Shown: positions 1-5,558 of the stretch, one piece after another
Numbering within the stretch: position 1 is the first letter of the stretch
Layout of the letters: the number at the start of each line of letters is the position of its first letter
From: Methylomonas sp.
GTDB lineage: Bacteria; Pseudomonadota; Gammaproteobacteria; Methylococcales; Methylomonadaceae
Direction of reading: 5' to 3'
DNA: 6,311 bases
NCBI GenBank assembly: GCA_026989715.1
Contig: JALSIU010000023.1
Span: 1 to 6,311, forward strand
Notes under the pieces: generated by a model
The model's database searches: none
What the model saw: only the letters and a program-made list of their open reading frames with translations
Told to the model about the DNA's origin: nothing
Position numbers and translations under genes: made by a program

Positions 1-1467
1 CATGATTTTTTGTTTTATTTCTAAAAATACGGCCTGTTGCGTATCAAAATAGTGTTTATCTATTGCTTGAATGGCTATTAAGGGTGCAAAAATAGCACTG
101 CCTTCTAAAGGCTCGGTATTAAGGGCTGCGCGAGATTGTTGTAGTAATTGCTGGAGATATAAAGTTTGGGCTTGGCTGATAGCGTCTTTAAGGCCTGCTA
201 TTTGTTTATCTTTAGGAAATAGCGTCTGTATTTGTTGTTGTGCTTGCTGTGCTTGTGCAAAATGATGATGTTGTAGAGCACTTTTGATGTGTTGCTGGTA
301 AAAGCTAAAGAGGCGTTCTTTATTAGGCCGCAGGATTTTATCTTGTTGGTCGGCTTCAGGAAATTGTGCGGCTAGCTCTGTAAGTTGCATATTGACTGCT
401 GCTAGCTTGTTTGTTTCCATGGCTGCTTGTAACTGTGCGCTTGCTTTTTGTAGGTGTTGTAAAGCCGCTTGTTGTTGCTGTTGCTTTGTGGATAACTGTA
501 TAAATGGTTCTGTTTGGGGCGCGCTTGGTTTGAGTGCTTGCCAGTCTGTAAGCAGTTGTTGTGCCAAATCAAGCTGCTCCTCCATGATGGCAGTCTCAAT
601 TTTTTTGGCATAGTTTGCGGATAATTTGGGTAGTTGTGCCAGCGGGTTATCAGGCGCAATGTCGGCAATCCGTTTTTGTATGCTTTGTATCAGGCTGACA
701 TCAGGGCGTTTTTGTGCGAGTTGTGTGAGGTATTGTTGTTTTTGATTAGCCAAATAGCGCGCTTTATTTTGTTTATTCTGCTTGCCTAACTGGCTCAGTG
801 TTTTATGTGCTTTTGAGTTTTTGGGAAATAGCGTTAAGCCCGTTACTATTAATTCGTCTGTACTGGAAAAATGATGAGTGGTTTTATCTTTAGCGACAAA
901 TTCTTGATACAAAGAGATTAAGTGCTGTTTGGCCGCTGTGTTTGCCAGTACATCATGCAGAATAGCGGGTCCTTGGGCGGCTAATAATGTGATGAGTTGA
1001 TGCAACTGGTCGGCATGTGCTGTGTTGATTTGCGTTATTAGCTCTTCCACTTTAGTTATATGAGCGATTTGTTGTTCTAGTTGTACGCGCTCCGGTATTT
1101 CGGTACTTTCTAAGGTTTGCCAGTTGGCAATGAGCTCGGTTGCTAAAGCGGTTTCTTTGACGGCAATGGCATCACTTATTTCTTGGCGATAGCGTTCGCT
1201 AAGTTCGGGAACCAGCTCTGGTGTGACTGTATTATTGATTTGTTTAATCAGTGCTTGGGTTTGTTGCAGGCATGGAAAAATAGCGATTAAATTTTGCGAT
1301 GTATCGGCTAAGCATTGTTGGTAGGTTTGTTCTAAGTTAGCTAATCGCGCCTGTTTGCGGGCATCAATATTGGCATATATTTTATTGAGCTGCGATGAGT
1401 CAGGGTACCTTTTGAGTATTTGTTCAGTCAGTTGTTGGGCGAGTTGAAAATTATCACTACTGATGGC
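1..1467 (-). repeat. Region encoding degenerate ~34-residue helical repeats in the periplasmic part of the kinase
   Basis: The protein segment contains units of about 33-35 residues with the loose pattern A-(I/L/M)-x5-7-A-x3-L-x5-7-P-x6-8-L/I. The clearest are at residues 527-560 (AISSDNFQLAQQL), 819-851 (AIMEEQLDLAQQL), 875-907 (AMETNKLAAVNMQL) and 923-956 (ALQHHHFAQAQQA). Weaker copies are at 626-660 (AIAVKETALATEL) and 973-1012. In DNA the units are 1366-1467, 1066-1170, 493-591, 325-423, 178-279 and about 10-129. They resemble TPR-like helical hairpins in spacing, but I could not run a profile search. Conservation is at protein level only; the DNA copies are diverged. Gln content is very high: residues 852-873 have 9 Gln in 22, including five in a row (855-859). 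Confidence 0.55.
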
Positions 1468-3045
1468 TTGGCCAATTTTGTTGCGGTAATGCGTTAAGAG
1501 AAATGCCTTTACTTTTCTATTGGCTAATAGGCTTTGTTGAATGTCGCCATCAAATTTATTAAGCTCTTGTAATACATCTTGTTTGGAGGCGGCGAATTCA
1601 ACGAGTGCTAAGGCGTGAGCTGGGTTATCTTGCAGTAGTTGCTTTTGTTCTGCAATGGAAAGTTGCAAGAAATCTTTTGTGCCATCGGGGCTGAGTTGCG
1701 TAATACGGGTACTGATTTGTTCAAGCTTCCAGTCATCATAGCTTGTATAAAGTGCCAAAGGAATAGCGGTGAGTGCCACTAAGAGTATCGGAGCAATAAT
1801 GTAGAGTTTGTTGCGTTTTTGTTTGGCAAGTTGTCTTGCGGAAAACAGTTCGGTATACAGTTGTTTAGCACTCGAGGTTCTGTCTGTTGTCCGAAAACGA
1901 AGTCCGCGTAAAATCGCTTGCATTTCATCTTTACTTAACCCTGGTATTTGGGAGGGTTGCATTTTTTTGCGCTCGGCAATGATTGCATCGGTTTTATTAA
2001 AGGGGTGGCGGCCGGATAATAACTCATAAATGACACAGGCCAGGCTGTAAATATCATCTTCAGGGCAGGGGGCTTCTTCTGCATGCATGCCGCAGCTTGC
2101 ATAAGCCGTGGTGATGGCTCCTAGGCTACCAGGGTCAAAGTGTGTTTTGTCACGCTCTTCAGGGTCAGATAAGCGTGCAATGCCAAAGTCGATAACTTTG
2201 CAAACTTGAGTTTTGGGGTTGTAAAAAATATTGCCCGGCTTGAAATCAAGGTGGATGATGCCTTCACTATGTGCGTACTCCAAGGCATCGCACATGCTTT
2301 TAATAATGGGCTGTGCTTGTTTGAGCGGGATGCCTTGCGGGTGTTGCTTGATAAATTCTTTTAATTCTGCCCCTTCCAAATATTCCATGGCAATAAAAAT
2401 ATCGTTATGGTCACGGTTGAGTTCATAGGCCTTGACGATATTGCTATGAATAAGCTTTTTATAGCGAGAAAATTCTCTAACCAGTGCTTTTAGGGCGTCG
2501 GGGTGGTCTTTAATTTCTTGATTGATGAGTTTTATTGCGACAAATTTATCATCGGCCTCGCCCTCAGCTTGAATCAGGTCGACTGCTTTCCATACTTCTC
2601 CCATGCCACCTTTGCCGATTTTAGCTTCTAAACGATAGGTGTCGCGAATAATAAGGCCAGGCCTGATACTGCGTGGTGCTGTCGTCTTGTCATTTTTTGA
2701 CAGCTTACTGAGTAAAGATGAAGAATGTGTGGCAGGTGCGGTATTGCTGTCTTTTTTATCTTGTGCCTTTGCTTGTTGCGCAACAGAAGGCGTATTGTGA
2801 CCCATGACTTGTGTTTTTTTCTCGCCAATTTTACTCAGTAATAAATTACTTAATTCTTGTGATAATTGTGTTGCCAGAATGAGCTTTTGCAGTTCTTGTT
2901 GCGCTGTTGCATCAGGCGCATTGTCTGCCAGCAATTGATTTAACTGTTTAATAATGCTGTCAGCGGTCGACGTGCCTTCCTTGAAGGAATGTAAAAGCTG
3001 AGAAAAGTCAGACTTTATTTTTTGCCAAGAGCCGGAACTTTTCAT
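1..3045 (-). CDS. Transmembrane Hanks-type Ser/Thr protein kinase linked to T6SS (partial, C-terminus beyond left edge)
   Basis: Predicted to phosphorylate the FHA protein encoded divergently, licensing T6SS assembly (inference from PpkA/Fha1 systems). The frame stays open for 1015 codons to base 1. Start: the ATG at 3045 is the first possible start after an in-frame TAA (3063-3061), with GAGGT three bases upstream. Residues 1-130 are a polar helical segment and linker. The kinase domain spans about 136-405: glycine loop GKGGMGEV (144-151), Lys172 of VAIK, probable helix-C Glu191, HLDFKPGN (265-272) with catalytic Asp267, DFG (286-288), DDIYSLAC (330-337). Basic KQKRNK (408-413) precedes one membrane helix (about 414-433), giving a cytoplasmic kinase and periplasmic C-terminus. 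The rest is Gln-rich, helical and repetitive. Oddities: HRD Arg is Leu266, and the APE-type Glu is Gly319 (ASCGM). The catalytic Lys, Asp and DFG remain, so activity is plausible. Compared with PpkA, the periplasmic part shows no VWA-like features that I recognise, so I give no symbol. Confidence 0.93.
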   Translation of the reverse strand, partial: MKSSGSWQKIKSDFSQLLHSFKEGTSTADSIIKQLNQLLADNAPDATAQQELQKLILATQLSQELSNLLLSKIGEKKTQVMGHNTPSVAQQAKAQDKKDSNTAPATHSSSLLSKLSKNDKTTAPRSIRPGLIIRDTYRLEAKIGKGGMGEVWKAVDLIQAEGEADDKFVAIKLINQEIKDHPDALKALVREFSRYKKLIHSNIVKAYELNRDHNDIFIAMEYLEGAELKEFIKQHPQGIPLKQAQPIIKSMCDALEYAHSEGIIHLDFKPGNIFYNPKTQVCKVIDFGIARLSDPEERDKTHFDPGSLGAITTAYASCGMHAEEAPCPEDDIYSLACVIYELLSGRHPFNKTDAIIAERKKMQPSQIPGLSKDEMQAILRGLRFRTTDRTSSAKQLYTELFSARQLAKQKRNKLYIIAPILLVALTAIPLALYTSYDDWKLEQISTRITQLSPDGTKDFLQLSIAEQKQLLQDNPAHALALVEFAASKQDVLQELNKFDGDIQQSLLANRKVKAFLLTHYRNKIGQAISSDNFQLAQQLTEQILKRYPDSSQLNKIYANIDARKQARLANLEQTYQQCLADTSQNLIAIFPCLQQTQALIKQINNTVTPELVPELSERYRQEISDAIAVKETALATELIANWQTLESTEIPERVQLEQQIAHITKVEELITQINTAHADQLHQLITLLAAQGPAILHDVLANTAAKQHLISLYQEFVAKDKTTHHFSSTDELIVTGLTLFPKNSKAHKTLSQLGKQNKQNKARYLANQKQQYLTQLAQKRPDVSLIQSIQKRIADIAPDNPLAQLPKLSANYAKKIETAIMEEQLDLAQQLLTDWQALKPSAPQTEPFIQLSTKQQQQQAALQHLQKASAQLQAAMETNKLAAVNMQLTELAAQFPEADQQDKILRPNKERLFSFYQQHIKSALQHHHFAQAQQAQQQIQTLFPKDKQIAGLKDAISQAQTLYLQQLLQQSRAALNTEPLEGSAIFAPLIAIQAIDKHYFDTQQAVFLEIKQKIM
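1747..1806 (-). other. Predicted single transmembrane helix of the kinase
   Basis: These bases encode kinase residues about 414-433, an uninterrupted hydrophobic stretch of roughly 20 residues (begins LYIIAPILLV). It follows directly after the basic cluster KQKRNK at residues 408-413. By the positive-inside rule the N-terminal kinase domain is cytoplasmic and everything encoded from about 1746 down to 1 is periplasmic. There is no other comparable hydrophobic stretch in the visible part of the protein. Confidence 0.85.
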
Positions 3046-3300
3046 AGTACCTCGTAAGTTTTATCTGCACTAATAGTTTAAAAAACAAATATTTATACTC
3101 TCTTTGTGCGAATGGATAACGAGAGTTTAGGTGTTGTTTTTATGAGTGCAGTGGAGTGGATGATTTAAATTGTAGTTGATAACTCGTATATAGTAACTAC
3201 TCTAATATATATAAGGATAAAATTCTAATATATTTGTTTTTTAGTGATTGTCGTGATTGTATTGAGGTTATTCAGTCTTTTTAAGGGCTTGTGTTTAAGC

Positions 3301-3330
3301 TTGATTTTGAGGGAATGGATACGTTATATT
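3301..3330 (+). promoter_or_regulatory. Possible sigma70-type promoter for fha-tssJ-tssK
   Basis: TTGATT (3301-3306, four of six consensus bases) is followed after 18 bp by TATATT (3325-3330, five of six). Transcription would start near 3337, giving a leader of about 110 bases before the fha start codon. This was identified by eye in AT-rich DNA, where such matches arise by chance, so it is only a candidate. Confidence 0.3.
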
Positions 3331-3369
3331 GAATCGAGAGAGGTTGAGGGTTGAGGCGTTCATTCAATA
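3327..3369. promoter_or_regulatory. Inverted repeat TATTGAAT...ATTCAATA overlapping the candidate -10
   Basis: The arms TATTGAAT (3327-3334) and ATTCAATA (3362-3369) are perfect 8-bp complements separated by 27 bp. The left arm overlaps the candidate -10 of the fha operon, and the spacer carries the GTTGAGG tandem pair. Arms centred 35 bp apart could be paired operator half-sites or the stem of a leader RNA. No regulator can be named from the sequence. Confidence 0.3.
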
Positions 3370-3407
3370 GTGCCCTTATTGTTGGGGGAGTAGAATCTTT
3401 GTCAATA

Positions 3408-3423
3408 TTCACTTTTAAGTGAA
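3408..3423. promoter_or_regulatory. 16-bp dyad TTCACTTTTAAGTGAA upstream of fha
   Basis: Two perfect 7-bp arms (TTCACTT and AAGTGAA) flank a central TT. The dyad ends 24 bases before the fha start codon, downstream of the only promoter I could propose. It could be a repressor operator or a short hairpin near the ribosome-binding region. It lacks a following T-run and so is not a terminator on the plus strand. Confidence 0.35.
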
Positions 3424-3447
3424 ATTTAGGATGAGAAAAGTAAGCGT

Positions 3448-4998
3448 ATGAAGTTAGTGTTGAGCGTTGTTTCGCAGGAAGGAGAGGTTATGAAAAGCAT
3501 CACTCTTCATCAAGAGGCGGCTACTATTGGGCGTAATGCAGGTAATACTTTGGTATTGGATGATCCGCAAAGATATATTTCCGGGCATCATGCCTTTATC
3601 GATTTCCGAGAATCAAATTATTTTGTGACAGATGCTAGTACTAATGGTGTGCTGATCAATGATGCGCAGCAAGCGTTGGGTAATGGCAATAGTGTGCCAT
3701 TGCATGATGGTGATAGGTTGCATATTGGCCAATACACGATTACGGTAAGTTTACTGGATGCCCCTGCCGATATTTTGCAAGGCACTTTTGTAAGCGATAC
3801 GGATGCTTTATCTAATGATCCCTTTGCTGATTTAAATCCCGTTGCCGGTGTGCCGGATACATCTGATATAACGGACTCACCACTGACTGAGCCAAAGGTA
3901 GACTTATTTGATTTGCCTGAGGTAACGCCAATTAATGCAGGTAACGATGCCATAGAAACTGGGGCAGCAGATGATATTTTTGCGGATGATTGGTTTAAAA
4001 GTCACGATAATAGCGCATCAGCTAAGGCGAAAGAATTATTTACCGACGATTTTTTTGCAGATTTAGAGGGGCTTGCAGAGGCTGATACCAATCGCAAAAC
4101 CGGTACGCAAGTATCTCATGACGATTTACTGAGCCAGCCTGACGAATTAGCAGAAGACCCTTTTCCTGATGATTTTTTCTCTAACGAATCACCTAGTGAT
4201 GGCATTGATACCACGCAACTTGCTAATCCTGAAGCTACCGTACTTGAGCCACTTATCGAGCAAGAGCCTGTCCTCGTTGATTTACCTGTCATAGAGCCTG
4301 AACAGACAAGCATTTCTTCGCATTTTGATTTGCCACAGAAACAGCCTGCTCCCTCCCCAACGCTGCAAGCTAAATCATCAGCCGAATCAGTTGATGCGCA
4401 AGTTTTAATAGAGCATTTTTTACGCGGTGCAGGCTTGGAAAATGCCGGTATTGATGATGCACTGACCCCTGAAAAATTTTTTATTATCGGCACTATTTTA
4501 CGGGCTTCAGTACAGGGTACGATGGATGTGTTGAGTGGTCGGGCGAAAATAAAAAATGAAATGCACTTAGATGTGACCATGATTCGGGCAGTACAAAATA
4601 ATCCGGTTAAATTTTCGGTGGGGGCAGAAGAGGCGATTCGGAAGATGTTGGTACCGCAAGATAAAGGCTATCTGCCGGCTGAAGAAGCCATTGACGAAGT
4701 CTTTGATGATATTCGTGCCCATCAATTTTCAGTGATTGCGGGGATGCAAACGGCACTATTGGAAGTTTTAAAACGCTTTGACCCTGAAAAGCTAGAGCAT
4801 CGTTTGCAACAACAAAATCCTATCGCAGCTAGCATACCTATCCATAAGCAAGCAAAATTATGGCGTTTATTTGCAAGGCTATATGACGATATTGAAAGTG
4901 AAGCGACCGATAACTTTTATCATTTGTTTGGCCAAGCTTTTGCTGAATCATACGAAGAGCAAATTATTAAATTAAAAGAATCTAAAAGAAATACGTAA
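3448..4998 (+). CDS. tagH: T6SS FHA-domain protein (TagH/Fha family)
   Basis: This cytoplasmic scaffold binds phosphothreonine and links kinase signalling to T6SS assembly in characterised systems. The FHA domain fills residues 1-103 with the binding residues in place: Gly28-Arg29, Ser45, His48 and Asn66-Gly67. Residues 104-312 form an acidic, probably disordered linker with recurring DPF/DDFF-type motifs. Residues 315-510 match the T6SS-specific C-terminal domain, including KNE (369-371), NNPVKFS (384-390), DDIRAHQ (420-426), RFDPEKLE (443-450) and DNFYHLFGQAF (488-498). The start at 3448 is the first ATG after an in-frame stop (TAG, 3427-3429). A second in-frame ATG at 3490 (Met15) has a much stronger ribosome site (GGAAGGAGAG), but starting there would delete the first beta strand, so I keep 3448. 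Its own Shine-Dalgarno is weak (AGGATGAG, 11 bases upstream). It is probably cotranscribed with tssJ, 23 bp downstream. At 516 residues it appears complete. Confidence 0.95.
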   Translation: MKLVLSVVSQEGEVMKSITLHQEAATIGRNAGNTLVLDDPQRYISGHHAFIDFRESNYFVTDASTNGVLINDAQQALGNGNSVPLHDGDRLHIGQYTITVSLLDAPADILQGTFVSDTDALSNDPFADLNPVAGVPDTSDITDSPLTEPKVDLFDLPEVTPINAGNDAIETGAADDIFADDWFKSHDNSASAKAKELFTDDFFADLEGLAEADTNRKTGTQVSHDDLLSQPDELAEDPFPDDFFSNESPSDGIDTTQLANPEATVLEPLIEQEPVLVDLPVIEPEQTSISSHFDLPQKQPAPSPTLQAKSSAESVDAQVLIEHFLRGAGLENAGIDDALTPEKFFIIGTILRASVQGTMDVLSGRAKIKNEMHLDVTMIRAVQNNPVKFSVGAEEAIRKMLVPQDKGYLPAEEAIDEVFDDIRAHQFSVIAGMQTALLEVLKRFDPEKLEHRLQQQNPIAASIPIHKQAKLWRLFARLYDDIESEATDNFYHLFGQAFAESYEEQIIKLKESKRNT

Positions 4999-5021
4999 CT
5001 AACCTAAAAGGAAGCATTGGA

Positions 5022-5498
5022 GTGATGATGACGCATATTAAAAGAAGTTTAATTTTACTGACATTATTGGTGCTAGGCTGTAGTTCTTCGGTAGAAAAAA
5101 AGATAGGGACTGAGCCACTAGCGATTACAAGTAAAATTTCTGTGTCAGCAAGGGTCAACCCCGATATTAATAACCGTCCTTCTCCCATTGTTGTACGCCT
5201 TTATGAGTTACAAAGTCTTGGTAAATATACCGAGTCTGATTTTTCTGAGCTTTTTGATAATTATGAGTCGATTTTAGGGGCTGAATTGCTTCACTCTGAA
5301 CAGTATCACCTTAAACCCGGAGAGCGGCGTACACTGAAAGAAAACTTAGCCGCCGGAACGAAATTTGTTGCCGTCGTTGCTGCTTACCGAGATCTTAATC
5401 AAGCAGTTTGGCGAGATGCGGTGATCGTGCCGAGTGATAAAATGACACAATTATTTATTTTTGTTGATAGACTAGGCATTAGTGTCTGGAAGAAGTAG
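5022..5498 (+). CDS. tssJ: T6SS outer-membrane lipoprotein TssJ
   Basis: TssJ is the outer-membrane lipoprotein that anchors the TssJLM membrane complex by binding the periplasmic part of TssM. With the GTG at 5022 the protein has 158 residues. It has a short lipoprotein signal: basic KR (7-8), a hydrophobic core, and lipobox VLGC with Cys20 as the lipidated residue. Ser at +2 fits outer-membrane sorting. Family hallmarks follow: NPDINNRPSPIVVRLYEL (46-63), DFSELF (73-78), PGE (99-101), and AAYRDLNQAVWR (120-131). The length is usual for the family. Three start codons lie in a row (GTG 5022, ATG 5025, ATG 5028). AAGGA is 9 bases before the GTG, whereas GGAG (5019-5022) is 5 bases before the ATG at 5028, so the true N-terminus may be one or two residues shorter. 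The mature protein is unaffected. Confidence 0.96.
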   Translation: MMMTHIKRSLILLTLLVLGCSSSVEKKIGTEPLAITSKISVSARVNPDINNRPSPIVVRLYELQSLGKYTESDFSELFDNYESILGAELLHSEQYHLKPGERRTLKENLAAGTKFVAVVAAYRDLNQAVWRDAVIVPSDKMTQLFIFVDRLGISVWKK

Positions 5499-5558
5499 TC
5501 GATCATATCGGATGAGCCGTGTTAAGTCTTCGTTTCTTATGCATGTTTAGGTAATCAT
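5499..5558 (+). other. Short tssJ-tssK intergenic gap
   Basis: This gap has no stem followed by a T-run and no convincing promoter. It ends with the tssK ribosome-binding site AGGT (5549-5552). It is treated as an untranslated spacer inside one operon. Confidence 0.6.

Larger units (their letters stand above)
3046..3447. promoter_or_regulatory. Divergent intergenic region between the kinase gene and the fha-tssJ-tssK operon
   Basis: This 402-bp AT-rich stretch has no open frame with coding character, so it must hold the control signals for both transcription units. It contains several pairs of short direct repeats: TCTAATATAT at 3201-3210 and 3224-3233, GTGATTGT at 3244-3251 and 3253-3260, and GTTGAGG at 3343-3349 and 3350-3356. 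It also has two inverted repeats, listed separately. I did not find a convincing sigma54 -24/-12 element on reading it by eye. For the leftward kinase gene, TATAAA on the minus strand (3097-3092) is a possible -10, but no good -35 lies at the right distance. Confidence 0.6.

Noticed and set aside
71..613. Plus-strand frames at 71-265 and 392-613 encoding Cys-rich short proteins
   Set aside because: They lie antisense to the kinase repeat region. Their Cys and Ala richness is the reverse reading of Gln/Ala codons (TTG/TGC runs opposite CAA/GCA), and they lack ribosome sites.
402..668. Minus-strand 88-residue frame
   Set aside because: It is on the same strand as the kinase but in another frame, within continuous kinase coding sequence, with low-complexity Asn/Gln content.
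2081..2090. Palindrome GCATGCATGC
   Set aside because: It lies in kinase coding sequence (codons around Gly319-Met320-His321-Ala322); a palindrome this short needs no special explanation.
1808..2428. Plus-strand frames at 1808-2029 and 2231-2428
   Set aside because: They are antisense to the kinase domain, where the kinase motifs on the other strand are unmistakable.
3172..3200. Inverted repeat GTAGTT/AACTAC with a 17-bp loop
   Set aside because: Only six base pairs and not extendable in AT-rich DNA; no better than chance.
3046..3447. Sigma54 promoter for the T6SS operon, as known for some T6SS clusters
   Set aside because: I saw no GG-N10-GC element with a reasonable match to the -24/-12 consensus on either strand.
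3618..3953. Minus-strand 111-residue frame, and a similar 154-residue one at 4116-4580
   Set aside because: Both are antisense to the FHA gene; their Ser richness mirrors the Asp/Ala codons of the acidic linker, and no family resemblance is seen.
5512..5550. Twelve-residue mini-ORF (MSRVKSSFLMHV) between tssJ and tssK
   Set aside because: It has no good ribosome site and its length is easily reached by chance in a 60-bp gap; its stop merely abuts the tssK ribosome-binding site.
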